DNA from: Magicicada septendecula
Taxonomy: Eukaryota > Arthropoda > Insecta > Hemiptera > Cicadidae
Reading direction: 5' to 3'
Length of the DNA: 64,000 bases
Assembly (NCBI GenBank): GCA_034769895.1
Contig: CM068372.1
Span: forward strand, 237,856,343-237,920,342
Shown in pieces: positions 37,286 to 50,018 of this stretch (the first letter of the stretch is position 1; the number at the start of each line of letters is the position of its first letter). The notes beneath the pieces were generated by a model. The model saw only the letters and a program-made list of their open reading frames with translations, did not search any database and was not told the DNA's origin. The position numbers and the translations under genes are program-made.

Positions 37286-37689
37286 CCTGCCACTGCCACC
37301 GTCTATCTAAATTAGGAGTAGAATGATAGGATTCTAAGACATAAGACAAGTTTACCCATCAGAGACGTAGATTAAGGAAAACGTCAGCATAACTGAAATG
37401 AAAATATTCCGTGCAACGAGTGTACTGTTCACCATAGGAAAACATATAGATATTCTAACATAGCTAAGTTAGCGCAAAATTCCTTCTCCAGGTGCGCTAC
37501 ACTGAAAATATAGAAACGTAGAAACGAGTAAACATCATAATGTTAACACTCGTTGTTAAAGACAGAGCATATTAATGACCACCAGACCACATTAAAGTCA
37601 TTCTTTTCCCATTGAACACATCAGCATCTACTACTACGTCAAATACAGAAGATACCAATACTGTTGGCGCATCCTGCTGGCGGATCAGC

Positions 37690-38640
37690 GCAATTTACTG
37701 GTAGTACGAAAGTAGTTCAAAACGTTCTCTATCTGATACAGAGATAACGCAAGGAGTATCAAATGGCTATGATTGATTATTCACAAGTTCAGTCCGTCGG
37801 ATGGCGTATCATAACGTTTGAAACAGCTGTATTTACTACTTTGATTGTTGGAATAAAGTAAAGTACACAAGCTTGCCGTTTTTAGAAAAATGGATAAAAT
37901 CTAATGTCGCGCAGTGAAAAAATATTTCGTTATAAAAGGTTCAAGGACAACTGAAATAAAAGCCGAGTTTGATTTCACTTGGTTTTTCACTGTCGTTTTC
38001 AACAACGAAAAAATTGGCTGTTGAATTCAAACAGGGTCTTCGCCCGTCTGTGACGATGAACGTTCAGGTCGCTCCAAAATCGCTAGAACCCGACGGAAAC
38101 ATAAAAAATCCACGAAGTCGAGTTCAATGGTCAACTCGCAAAAATACGTGAGCTTGCTAACATTGGGAACATCTGTGGAGCATGTTACACAACATTTGCA
38201 TTTTCAGGGCGATGGGTGCTGCATTTGCTAACGGTCGATTAGAAACACATTATAATTAATATTTATCAGAGTGCTTTGAATGTTTAAACGAAATTCAACC
38301 GGTTTCTGTGACGATATATCAGTGGTTGACGAAAGTAGATCCCCACTACACGCCAGAGACAAATCAGCAGTTCAGACAATGAGTGGAAGCTGGTGGAAAA
38401 GAAGATGAAAAGTAGTGTTCCATCAGCCAGAAAATTGATGGCGTCTGTCTTTTTGAGATTCACAGAGTGTGCCACCCATAGACTATTTAGGAAAATGAAA
38501 ACCTATCGGCGAAGAGCAATTATGTTTCCCGGCTTGGAAAGATCAACTTCAGAATGCCCATGGATAGAATGCACATAAAGATGAAACATTGCCCTTCAGT
38601 GAGCTTCTGTTTTCAAGAAAGAATACATTCGGTGAAATAG
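37690..38640 (+). pseudogene. mariner transposase, several frameshifts
   Basis: Across frames on the plus strand the motifs appear in mariner order. The N-terminal part reads VKKYFVIKG; KKLAVEFKQG follows; then CDDERSGRSKIARTRRKH. Next come a KIRELANIGNI segment and GRWVLHLLTVD. After that come VDPHYTPETNQQF, VPSARKLMASVF, and residues as far as about 38640. DERSGRP, ARWVPHLLT, HYTPETKQQ and KVMASVFWD are hallmark mariner segments. The last spans the region just after the first catalytic Asp. At least three frameshifts and several stops are present. The region 37690-37870 is repeated at 52471-52680. Confidence 0.75.
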
Positions 38641-39158
38641 GATAAAAAAGTCCTCGCTGATACCAACATAATGGTAATGATAACTATTTTTATTATAATT
38701 TTAGGAAATGAATATTATTATCTGTCTGCTCTCTGAATGAATTTCTCTTCAATCAATCATACCACAGTGGATCGCCCGGTTTAGTACGATAGTATTCGAC
38801 CCGTTCATCTCTCCATTCTGCGGAGGATCCTTTATTCTGGTCTTTACACGGCTCTTGACCTCCAGATTACAGCGCATCTGAGATAAGTCGATTGTAAACA
38901 TAAACAAACTGGCGTATAGGGAAAGAAGTACAGCCGTCACATCCGGACTCATGTTTCAAATTTCAATTATCACTATTATAGTTAAAATAATGGTAATAAG
39001 TCCATTAATATTTTAAAATAAAAGTTTCATAACACCAATAATGAGGGTAAATGAAAAAAGGAGTATGGAATGTCTTAAATGAAAAGGGAGAAGTACATTA
39101 ACACAGCACCGAGGAAGACTTCCGAGAACTGTTCCAAGAACGGCTAGGAGGAGGAGAA
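38641..39158. other. unrecognised DNA
   Basis: Nothing with a supportable identity is seen. A 67-codon frame (38749-38952) has no motifs. Confidence 0.3.
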
Positions 39159-39585
<427 letters not shown>

Positions 39586-39640
39586 TAATGCACCAATGTA
39601 TGTAACGTTATATAAGAAAATATGGTAAGAGTAGGAAAAT

Positions 39641-40200
39641 AGTTCGGAATGAAGATAAATGCAGGGAAAACTAAAGTGATGAGAATCGGCAAGATGAAAG
39701 CTTTGTTAACATATTCTTGGAAGAAAAAACTATAGAGCAAGTGAACTTATTAAAATATTTGCGGAGTATGGTGACATGGATTGGAAGCTGTACGGAGTAA
39801 ATCAGAAGTAGGATATCTATGGGCAAGAGAGCTTCTGAAAAGATAAAAGAATGTGGTTTAGAGTGGTTATTTTCAGTGTGGTTTTATATGGCAGTGAAAC
39901 ATGGAAAATTAAAAAGAAAGGAAAAAGAAAGGTACCTAGAGAGCTTCGAGTTGTGGTTGTGGCGAAGAATGATTAAGGTGAAATGGACTTATAGAGTGAG
40001 AAACAATGAAGTATTTACGAGAATATGAAAGAAGGAAAACTGCTGAAAGTAATAAGGAAGAGAAAAACATCTTGGTTTGGGGCATACATTGCGTTGATTA
40101 AAGAGGGAAAGGTGAAAGAAAAGAGAGGACACGGAAAAAGAAAGTTTGGAATTCTTGATAACATCAAAATTTGAAGAAGCTATAGGCAGATGGAGATAAA
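39641..40200 (+). pseudogene. LINE reverse transcriptase, C-terminal half, frameshifted
   Basis: GMKINAGKTKVMRIGKMK matches the GLKINxxKTKVM segment after the YADD active site. After a shift come GKRASEKIKECGLEWLF, a segment replacing VLLYGSETW, and ESFELWLWRRMIKVKWTYRV, which matches LESFEMWLWRRMxKIxWxDRV. The tail KTSWFGAYIALI...RGHGKRKFGILDNIK matches SWxGHILRR...GRGRRxxxxLDxIK. The catalytic residues lie upstream in the part lost to truncation or to the satellite. This LINE family is very common in insects. Confidence 0.8.
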
Positions 40201-42132
40201 TGCACAGGAACGAGAAAAATAAAGAGCGTTCAGTTGAATCTGTCGTAGACAGTTATACTAAAGAAGAAAAACTCATTACTACTTACCTTGTTTATGCCAA
40301 TAGCATGTTAGCAAGTTCGCTCTATCAGTTTACTCGAGACGTACGTACCAACTTTCGATACCATAACCCTTCTTCCCGTTTTCTCAAGTGTTCTGCGTGT
40401 CTCCATTTTACTTTCTTAATACTGTTAGCTGTATCATCTGTTATAATTTCGTTGCACATGCATTACTTGTTTCTTGTCTCGCATTGTTATTTGTAGCGCA
40501 GTCGTTTCCATACTTATGTACTCAGGCACTATCTTTGTTTTTCGTATTCATTATTTGTCTGTTCGAAAATTAAGCTCATTGTAAGAAACATACCCAGATT
40601 AAAAATTTATGTTTTAGAGGATTTTAAACATATTTATGTGCGAATAGACTTCATGTAACATATAATATATATATACTTTCTGTACATGGGATGTATTTAC
40701 GTAATATGGAATATCTTTTATTATATTATCATTTTTTGAATAAAACCTATTCTTAAATCATTCGATTAAACTCCGGGACTTCATTGTTACTGTTTGTTTT
40801 TTATTTTGTCCAAAATTTCAATCATCGCAGTGGCAGTTTAATATTTTCACGTCACACTGATACGTTTAATACAACATCAGTAAATAAATTTATTTTCGAC
40901 AAATTGTGATTCAAATATGTGAATATGTGTAACAATAATATAGACTTTCACACAAACGTCTATAATTCTAGCAACGTTCATAATACAATTTAGCAATCTT
41001 AATAAATTGATAAGATTTCAAGTAAAAGAAAAAGTGAGAAAACGTAGATTTTAGTAAAAATAAACAAAATACATAAAGAATATATACATAACATTAAAAG
41101 CACAGGCTAAGTATCTATACTTAGAGATGAATAGAACTGTGTTGTGTAAATGGTAATCAATCGTTTATACAGACACAAATATACACACGGCAGTGAACGT
41201 TTTTGCTAGTGAGAACACTTTATTTGAAATCTAGTAAGAGAGTGACCTTTAATTTAAAACAAAAATTAGGATAAAAACGATCAAAAGAGCAACCCGAAAG
41301 GAGACTAGTTGTGGTATCCTGACTTACTCGGTATCGCGTTTGATAAGAGACTTGTTTTTGTCAAGAGGTCAGAGCAAACAGTTCAAGCATGCACTAGCAT
41401 CTGAATGACGTGTGTGGACAACAGAGCGTTGATCGAGGTCGAGTATTAGTCAGTTTGTTTAACATTTATGTTTTGATTGAATAACAGTTAACCGGGTTAC
41501 AGGCGAGAGTGATGGAAACTTTTGATCAATTCGCAATGTTATATACATCACAATGGGAGTCCATAACACGTTAGTCGTGTGTAAGAGGCACCGCTCCTGC
41601 GCTCTCACGCTTTGTATTCTGATCGCTTGTAATAACATACGAATATTAGCCTAGTACTTCGTTAAGTCTCACCGATTACTCACTCCACAGGCCAGTGGCA
41701 AAATCTGTAATTAATACGCTACACAACGAATTGAGTCTGCAAAACGTAGACACCTGCCTTCAGCCTTACGAAATCGAATACACAAGTAATTCAAAGAGCA
41801 AAAAGGAAAAAGAAAGAATTTTTTTGAAGTAAAATTGAAGACAGACGTGTGTAAAATTTCAGTATGTAGGATTCAGCTGGTAGCACGAAAGAGTTGTAGC
41901 AGTAGTTGTAGTATTGTAAATTTTGAAGTAACTAATATAGTTCAGTTACAGGGTGATTACCTACATGCTTGTCGAAGTGATAACGAATTACTGCATTGCA
42001 TTCCTGACGCTCTACGTAACGATAACTTTCTCTGTATCAGAGAATCACAACATTTTTAAAACTGAGAGCACACTTTATAATCAGGGTAAGTTGGCAAGCA
42101 CCATGAAATGTTAAATGATAATAATAATATAA
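40201..42132. other. unrecognised intergenic DNA
   Basis: I see no gene family, repeat or RNA that I can support in this 1.9 kb. Frames of 61-98 codons lack motifs. Confidence 0.4.
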
Positions 42133-42200
<68 letters not shown>

Positions 42201-42212
42201 TTACTACCACTA
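42133..42212. repeat. (CTA)n microsatellite
   Basis: About 25 units of CTA, the same motif as at 12677-12776 in permuted form. Confidence 0.98.
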
Positions 42213-42699
42213 CTAATTGTTCTTATTTTAATTATTATTATTACTATTAATAACAAACACATCTGCTTATACGTCATAAGTTGCTACTGAACTACGCTGC
42301 AAAGGTCCGTTCCTTGCCAACTCATCTGAACCACTAGACGTTCATTTGGAACAGACGGGCACATGTTGCACATCCACTGGACCGGCTGGTTGGAACTGTT
42401 CAATCAGTATAACGATCCAACCGTGTATGTGTATTTCGTTGGTTCTTAGAATGGAGCCTGATATAAACAAAACCATGTTTTTGTACTTTAACTGGATCCG
42501 TTAGACAAGTGGTCGGGTCACTTAGTACTTCGCCAGAAAAGAAAATTAGTTCGGAACCGAGCACGCGCAGTAGTCACAGTTTCATTTAGTAGAGTTTAGT
42601 ACAGAAAGTGTATAAAGAGCAGTGTCAGTGAAGTTCGTTCTCGTTCCATTATTGTGCTATTCGCCTAGTTAATTTATAATGGTCTTTTTGCAGAATTTC
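42213..42699. other. unrecognised intergenic DNA
   Basis: Nothing supportable is seen. Confidence 0.35.
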
Positions 42700-43304
42700 A
42701 ATGATGTTGCCTATACCGGGAGGATCATCATCAACCTCAAGGCTTAGGCTCATCCTGAACCTGTTCCGGGACCCACTTTGCTCTCAGCCGTCCTAAATAT
42801 CTCTTCCCCACCGTCTATATTCCATTGCTAGCACTGGAATGGAATCCTGTCACTCGCCATTCTTCCCAAATGTTCACACCACCTTCTTTTGTTGCTCTTT
42901 AGCTGTTCCAACAATGGTTGACCCCCAGTTCCGTCCTTATATCCACATTCTTCTTTCTATCGAGAACGGTAGAGCCCAGAATATTCTTCACAAACTTCAT
43001 CTCCGCTACCTGAATCTTTACTTTATCTCTTTCTGTCATAACTGACTTCATCTCCATACATCAAAACTGGTACCGCTACAGTATTATAAAACCTTATCCT
43101 TATTTCCTTCGTTGTCTTATTTTTAAGATATCTGTGAATTGTTCCACAAATATTCTTAAATTTGTTTAATTTTTCATCCAGATCAATGACTGTCCCATTT
43201 GTAACGTAACATCCCAAGTAACTGAAATGCTGGACTTGTTTCATAAGCTTTCCATCCACAACTACTTTGTTCTTACCGGTTGATTCCCTCACCGGGACCA
43301 TCAA
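42700..43304 (-). pseudogene. LINE reverse transcriptase, C-terminal third, broken
   Basis: From 43304 on the minus strand: KVVVDGKLMKQVQHFSYLGC, then LDEKLNKFKNICGTIHRYLK and VAVPVLMYGDE. In the next frame come KVKIQVAEMKFVKNILGSTV and IRTELGVN, then HLGRMASDRIPFQC and LGRLRAKWVPEQ. This is the FxYLGxxVT...KNxTxxxxRxRFYxTxxVPxLMYGSExW...GRxxxGRPxxRW arrangement of the region following the reverse transcriptase palm. Two frame changes and stops occur. The same family has tails at 35570-35745 and 53130-53606. Confidence 0.85.
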
Positions 43305-43503
43305 ATATAATTATTACACATAAATCAGGAAATCTTTACGGAGTGGCGTGAAAAGTATAGTGCTAAACGTATTTAATGAACTTTGTGAAAAATACCCGAC
43401 ATTTGCCGTTAAAGGTATAGAACAACTTTTATCGGAGTTTACTGATGTTCAGTGCACAGTGTTCATAACATTCGAAATGAATTAAGAGAAACGGGTAAAC
43501 TAG

Positions 43504-43532
43504 CGCGCGCGCGCGCGTGTGTATATATATAT
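43504..43532. repeat. (CG)n-(TG)n-(TA)n compound dinucleotide tract
   Basis: Alternating purine-pyrimidine throughout: CG, then TG, then TA. Confidence 0.95.
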
Positions 43533-43656
43533 AAACACACATCCGATTCTGCCATCTGAAATGACACTTTCGACCGATGCAGAGAAGTCAGCAGTACACT
43601 TCTCTGTGTGGGAGCTTCGTTTTCATTCGGTGGTTGTACACTACAAAGATCACGTT

Positions 43657-44210
43657 GTACTTTACAGTGACTGATCGAAAATAGGAAACGGCGCTGCGTG
43701 GGGAGCGCGTTTGTTATTCGGGGCTCTTACTCGTGGGCATTGCCGAGGACAGTGAGTGTGTACACCGCTAAGTTATATGACGTTATCTTCGGTACTGTGA
43801 ACACCGAGCGTTGAGGCGCTTTGTAATCTTCACAGAGTCGCTGAGTTTCGTCATCGTTTTGGCCACCTCAGGCACAGACAACCCGTTACTACAACAGATA
43901 GAGTCCTTGTGCCTTGTGTTGCAACACCAGGGTTTGCGGTCTGTTTCCTTATGGATGCCAAGCATCAAGGGCAACAACAACACTGATTCTGCAGCACGAA
44001 TTGTCCTGAAGTTGGTTTCTTTGATAAAAGACCCGACGATCTGAAGATTGCTGCTACATCAGCAATATACCTCTTGACAGCAAACATGGTAAACATTAAG
44101 CACCAAACTGCAAGTCGTAAAAGAGAATATCGGCAGACGGCAACACGCAGGAGAACGTAGTCGACGGGAACAGCTTTGTCTCACAAGACTCCGTATACGA
44201 ACAAAAGGGA
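43657..44210 (+). pseudogene. RNase H domain and C-terminus of a LINE (Jockey/I/R1-like), frameshifted
   Basis: Across frames, VLYSD, stop, SKIGNGAAW matches the (Y/F)TDGSKxxxGxG start of RNase H with its first catalytic Asp. SVYTAKLYDVIFGT follows (usual SVFxAELxAI, with the catalytic Glu replaced by Lys here). RRFVIFTESLSFVI corresponds to the IxTDSLSxL segment, and VSLWMPSIKGNNNTDSAARI to the FxWVPxHxGIxGNExADxAAK end with the last Asp. Further on, RREQLCLTRLRI matches the LTRLRIGHT tail. RNase H removes RNA from the RNA-DNA hybrid. Stops, a shift and altered catalytic positions show decay. Confidence 0.75.
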
Positions 44211-44742
44211 AATGAAACGACGTCAGCTGTAAGAATCCTACAATAAAAAGAAGAATCTCACAAACTGGAACCTAACCAAACAGCCAATGAGCGGAAAATA
44301 CAACGGTTTATCGATGCTATTGTAATCTAGTCAGTTGTAGCGCTAACAATATAGAAAAAGATTTTATAGTAAAATTAATTAAATTTCATATTGTAGTAAA
44401 ATTATGCGATAAAAAAAAACTAACTTGTTTTTTTCAACCACTATTATATACTTTCTTGAATGATTGATATTATTGGACACAGTAAGGTATAAGTATTTAG
44501 ACTTTTAAAGAAATGTAAATATGTACAAAAAAATAAATTCATGGTTACAATGCACTCTTAGTAATGAAGGGAATATTAATAATACGCTCCGGTACGTTGT
44601 AGGATGCAACGTTGGTTTGACAGTTCTCAATTGATTAGAACTGTGCTAAAGTGAATTTCGTATTCTGATTATACAAGTCAGGATTGTCAAGCAGGAGTTA
44701 GTCGTGTAACCATTAATGCGTTGTAAACAAACTATAACTGTC
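44211..44742. other. unrecognised AT-rich DNA
   Basis: Nothing supportable is seen. Confidence 0.35.
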
Positions 44743-44776
44743 CGCGCGCGCGCGCGCGCACACACACACACACACA
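44743..44776. repeat. (CG)n-(CA)n compound dinucleotide tract
   Basis: About eight CG units followed by about nine CA units, again an alternating purine-pyrimidine tract. Confidence 0.95.
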
Positions 44777-45406
44777 TTGATTAACGTAATGTTATATTGA
44801 AGTTTTATTGTAAAGGGTCCAGAACTATACTGTTTAATCCAGGATTAGCAATCTTCATTGATCTGAAAATCAAGAAAAAATCCGTATAAAGATTAATCTT
44901 GAAACATGTAGATTTCAAGTTGCGGCCATTAAAAGAGACCAAACCTTAATGTGAGATGTAAATTTTACGTTCTTTAAACAAAAACATTAAAGAATATTAT
45001 TTATTTGAGTTTATCGGTAACGTTTTATTCGTTGTTTATTTATTTATTTAAAAAAAAATATTTTTCGTTATTTACTGCTTTGCAATAATCCTATGGTCAA
45101 TAGATTTAAATATCGTGGTGACCACATTCACACATAATACAGCACATACGTGCATTTCACTGTTTACATGATGTCTATTCCACATAAAAACAAATGTTTC
45201 CAGTGATACGCTTGTTTAATTTAATTCATTTACAGAAACTGGATAGAAACTGGGCGTTTTCATTACTTAAATGGAACGAATTCTGCGCTTTGTAGACTTT
45301 TTTTATTCAGTGTTATGTCAGATAAAGTAAGCTCTCAAATAACTCCGGCCGTACTAAAATCAACCAGGCTGTTAGGCCGTAGTCCATCATGTCCAACGCA
45401 GTAACT

Positions 45407-45449
45407 GCCAGACGTTTCGGCCGTGCCTACGACGGCCATCATCAGTGGC
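45407..45449 (-). ncRNA. hammerhead ribozyme
   Basis: On the minus strand: GCCA (stem I 5'), CTGATGA, stem II GGCCGT/ACGGCC with a loop, GAAAC, GTC cleavage site, TGGC (stem I 3'). All core positions are conserved and stems I and II pair. Stem III is minimal (one A-U pair), as in the minimal hammerheads of Penelope-like elements. It points outward from the 2.9-kb element. Confidence 0.88.
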
Positions 45450-48172
45450 GCGGGAACAGATATGTATATTACGCTCGCGTGGGACTAAGATGAGGCAGTC
45501 AGAGACTTGCACTTTTAACTTTTACTGTGCTGTTTAAGTTGGTACCGTTACAACTTACACTATGTATGGGGCGGCCAGCTTATGGTATTCGTATGTGCCA
45601 ATCACATCGCATTGCGCCCTGATCAGGAGCGGATCGGGGGGGAGGAATTACCTCCCCCCAAATGATCACTTTAAACAAAAATATTTTCGTCGTCTTGTGA
45701 TTGTAGAATAGTTTTGCGATTGTGAATATACAAAACTCATGTCACGTTATGTATGAATTTACTCTAAAATTACTTTAAATTGTAGCCTAACTATACCTTA
45801 CCGACATGTTAATTTGTTGTTTGATACATAACTAAAATGAGTAGTGTATATTTTAAACTACAAGTGAATATTATTGAAAGAACAATGAACTGACAAACAC
45901 AGATACGATTTTATACTTGTAAGTTGTGTAATGTGAAGTATTTTTTATAAATTCTAATATAATTTTAAATCTTTAAATCTTAATGTAAATCTTACCCTTC
46001 ATCAATGGAATTATAATTATATCCTGCAGCTCCAGGTTGTGGGTGCCAATGTATGGAAAGTGAAATAAAAAATTTAACTCGTATTCAGTCTTGTCTTATT
46101 TTCAATAAATTTTATTATTCTTTTCTTTTTAACAGATATTGAAATTTATTAACATGCAATGCCCTTCTCTTCAGTTAGTAGCTCCTTTAGGTTTGATAAC
46201 ATAAAAACCCTTTCTCAGGGTTAATAAAAAAATTAAAGTCGATGTACAGTCAAAGTCATACATATGATAGAAGATATAATAATTATAAATCAGTTTCAGT
46301 AATGTGATGTTGTGTAGGCCTATGTGTGTTGGGTCATGGGTTCTTTGGATTATACAAAAGAAACAACTTAGTCAAATCTGAACAACTAATAAAAAAATTA
46401 CAATGAGAAATAAAATAATAATCATAATGTTTATAGTGTTTTTGTTATATCATTTCACTGTTCTAGTGCTTTAACTGAATAATGATTGAACAAATGTATG
46501 TCTTAGGATAATAGAACAATCTCACCAAATGGTAGTTTAGTTTACAGATTATTTTCTTGCTATACTTCTTCTGGCCTTCAGTTTTCCGTGTATTATTTTA
46601 AGCCATTATACTTCTCATTATTTCCGGAGTTTTTCTTCATTAATTTACTGTGTGACATTATTATTTTTGTAGAAAATGTTCAGCTTTAAATTATATCTGT
46701 TCTGGCTTATTTTCCAAATTCAACAATAATAATTAATTTTCTTCCTTCAATCTCTAGATTCATTTAATAAAGCTCTTGACTTTACGACATTTTTTAGGGG
46801 TCAAAGGGTTGTTTTTATACCCTATAATTAATATGATTCATTTGAATCTTATTTCTACTCGTCTCTGATGCACATAATTAGTCTCTGGAGATTATTCCAC
46901 TAGTTTTAATTATTGTACACCTTGTTTAATCTTATTATATTAGCTACATAGTTGTTTTATATAAATTATATGTGTTATTCACTGTTTATATTATAACCAG
47001 GTCTATTTCCTATGCACTTTCACTATACAGTGTTTTTTAACGTTAATCACCGTTATTTTCGTTATTTCCACTTTCTTACGTTAGGTAGTTTGGGATTATT
47101 GTTTAATATTATTATAATAATTGTTTTTTTATATCACTTACAGTTCGTATTGCGATTACACAAAATAACTGCTTGAGGTTCGCAGACCTCTCTATAGTTT
47201 AATAGGCTTATACAATAACAAATGTATTTTACTTACTTCCTAACTTGTTAACATTTATACACTATATTTCTATTTATTACCAACTATTTACATTTTTATT
47301 ATCATTCGGTCTTCCCTCCTGGGTGTAGTAGTCATAGTCGTGTCGTCTGATAGTCTTGTCATTGTCATTAAACTAGTTGATTAATAAGTTTTAATTTCCT
47401 ATTTCCATTGCATGTACTTATTATAATATTTGCCTTTTGTTTTTTATTACCTTTTACTCCTTGACATTATTATTTATTTTTAAATAGTTACATTTTTTTT
47501 TCATCTCTTTATTTGTTAAATTGATTTTATATTTCTTTGTATTTTATTTATAAGAAAGATTGCGTTTAGGCATAATTCACAACGAATTTTGATGATTAAA
47601 TTATATTTATTCTAGGGCGTAATCTTGTTATGTTACAACGTTAATAAACTTATTGTGTTGATAATAATACACTGTACTTTTATCTTCACTCATTCCTATC
47701 ATTTATTCATTAGACTCTTAGAGAATAGTGCAACTTTTCATATTCCTCTCCCCCTATTTTTTCACTGTATCTGCCACTGGTAATCATGGGTTATTTTTAG
47801 CATCTATTAACACCGGCAACCAGTATATATTCAGCGTCAAAGTCTTCTTGCGCTGAAGACTGTGCATGCTGAGGACGTCATGCTTGTGGATTTCGATCGC
47901 CTCTGTCTGCAACCAAGCGAAGTACCAAGGAGTGGAAGGCAGGACCTGGGTCTCCCCACCTTCACTGGAGAACGCATGCTCCGCTAAAGCCGGAGATTGA
48001 GATTCGCATAAACGCTCCGCTCAATTGTGATTGATCTTGTTCACACATAGTGTATGTTATGGTACCAACTTAAACAACTCAGTAAAAGTTAAAAATATAG
48101 GTGCTTATGGTTGTTTCGAACTGTCTCAACTGAGTCCTACGTGGGCGTAGTACATTTCTGTCTATTCCCGTA

Positions 48173-48199
48173 CTACTGATGATCGCCGAAACGTCTGGC
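48173..48199 (+). ncRNA. decayed hammerhead (stem II deleted)
   Basis: CTGATGA at 48176-48182 is followed almost at once by CGCCGAAACGTCTGGC. Compared with the left-arm copy at 45407-45449, most of stem II is missing. It cannot form the normal fold. Confidence 0.6.
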
Positions 48200-48250
48200 A
48201 GTTACTACTTTCGACATTATGGACTACAGTCTAGTAGCCCGGTTGATTTT

Positions 48251-49030
48251 AACAATAGTGATTCAATCTTAAGCTTTCATAAAATGTTATTTTTGAGAAA
48301 TTATTAAAGTATACGTTCAAGGTATCTTATCTGAAAATCCTACTACTTTAAAATCTCCTTAAATCATCAATTTTATTATGAAATTAGTATACTTTGTCTT
48401 AAAATAGTATGTGCAAGAATTGAATCTCAAGTTACATTTTTATGTTAAAATTTGTGCTAAAATGATTAAAGGCATGACTTGAAAACAACGTGCTTCCATA
48501 CCTATGTTTATACGGCTTATTCCTTAACGTTTACCTGTAAAATATGTTCTGAAAGTATATCCTTTACTTTATGAAACGCACTGTATATTTCTGGCGCGTA
48601 AACGTTTATAGGGTATATTTATATCGGTATGTTTAATTTGAAACGTAAGAAAAGTACAGTATTATTAAATGTTTCACTGATCTAGTTAAAACTACACACC
48701 TAAATATTAATTTTATTGGTTCATTAGTGTGACACCCTTATCTGCCTCATGGATGGCTATCCAATATAACTCCTGCTCTCCAATATAATGTTGAAGGTAA
48801 CGTTAGGTGAATGTATCGTGCTGTCAAAGACAAATCTAATGTAGGGGAACAGCTTACTTTCTGCTTCTTCGACATTAATATTTTGAAAATGTGTCAGAAA
48901 GCAAATTGCGTTGTAGAATGACGGCAGGGTTAATTATTTATTTCCTGGATACAATTTCCGGGCTGACGAGACGCCAAAATTTATTGGTATCTGACACTGA
49001 CTGAAGAGCGGTCGACTATGAAAATAGTCG
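48251..49030. other. unrecognised AT-rich DNA
   Basis: Nothing supportable is seen. Confidence 0.35.
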
Positions 49031-49075
49031 TTCCCTTATGACGACTTACGCAAGTTGGGTCGAAACGTCTAGATT
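49031..49075 (+). ncRNA. decayed hammerhead-like sequence
   Basis: TTATGACGA, a stem-loop CTTACGCAAG, then GGTCGAAACGTC. The TGACGA and GAAACGTC halves are those of a hammerhead, but the first core base is A instead of C and stem I does not pair. Confidence 0.45.
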
Positions 49076-49084
49076 TTTAAGGAA

Positions 49085-49110
49085 CGGGCTACCACGTTCA
49101 AGGTAGCCCG
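49085..49110. other. 9-bp perfect hairpin
   Basis: CGGGCTACC (49085-49093) pairs with GGTAGCCCG (49102-49110) around an 8-base loop, just downstream of the decayed hammerhead. It may be another structural part of the same relic. Confidence 0.5.
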
Positions 49111-49977
49111 GAAATTTTATCTTGAAAGTTAAAATTTTCACTGCGTGAAAAATTTAATATTCGTTGAAATATTTAATGTATTCTCCATTCTGATTTGCGA
49201 ATTTTACAAAAAATTTCGACGATTTACAACAGTTTCGCCGTAGTTAGCTGGAAGTCACTGACGTAAGCCCAATATTGACTTTTACAGGACCCGAAGAAAG
49301 GAATGTATTTATCAACATTCATCAGTCTAAGGCGTGTGCGCTTCAGGTGTTTCCACAGCTCAGCGCGATATTACATCAATAAAACTGCTTTATCGTACTC
49401 TCATACGTTTTAATGAAACGGTTTTTTCCGTAAATCACCTCGACCTCAAAACCAGTGTTGCTAGATTTATAAAAAATCACAAAAAAGAATAAACAATAAC
49501 TAATTATTAGTCCCTTATCTCTGCTACAGCTGATAAAAGTCTCAGTTTGATAGATAAGCAAATACCGTTTGCCCCCGAGACTACTTAGCGCAAGATAATG
49601 TTGGTTACTGCTCACAGGATTTTAGTTCCTCTAACTGTTATTCTACGAAAACAGTGTGACTAATTAGTTTATAATTTATACTCTTGAGTTTCTCTTGAGC
49701 TTTGCGTACTTTAGAGTATCTCGTGCGCACACAAACAAACACAGACACACACACAGGTTATAAAAATGTTCTTTGACTTTTCAACCCACACACGTTCGAC
49801 TGGTTGCTGAACGGACTCTGTGGAGTATACAGCCTACTATATTTCCCGTCGAAACGTTTGTATATTTCTAGTTATAAAAACACGCACAGAAACAACATCC
49901 TGAACGAACAGACATAATTTAATCACGCATACTGTTTGAACACATTACATAACACCCACACAACAATGATGGCGGCG

Positions 49978-50018
49978 GCCTCTGATGAAGCTCGTAACGA
50001 GCGAAAACTGGTTCAGGC
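49978..50018 (+). ncRNA. hammerhead ribozyme
   Basis: GCCT (stem I 5'), CTGATGA (49982-49988), stem II GCTCG/CGAGC with a TAA loop, GAAA, stem III AAC/GTT with a TG loop, cleavage after C50014, and AGGC (stem I 3'). All three stems pair and the core is intact. The same bases also read as an open frame from an ATG at 49966 (MMAAASDEARNERKLVQAV) followed by an AG/GTAAAA splice-donor-like site, so a coding exon is an alternative. The full set of compensating pairs favours the ribozyme. Confidence 0.85.

Larger units (their letters stand above)
45356..48250. mobile_element. 2.9-kb element with roughly 250-bp inverted ends carrying outward hammerhead ribozymes
   Basis: The left arm (about 45356-45631) and right arm (about 48016-48250) are reverse complements with substitutions and small indels. 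Shared phrases include AAAATCAACC at the tip, AGTAACTGCCAGACGTTTCGG, and TTAAGTTGGTACC deeper in. A complete hammerhead lies in the left arm; the right arm's copy has lost stem II. The 2.4-kb interior is AT-rich and has no protein frame of 60 codons or more. Inverted pseudo-LTRs are known in Penelope-like elements, so this may be a coding-less derivative; a foldback element is the alternative. Confidence 0.75.
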
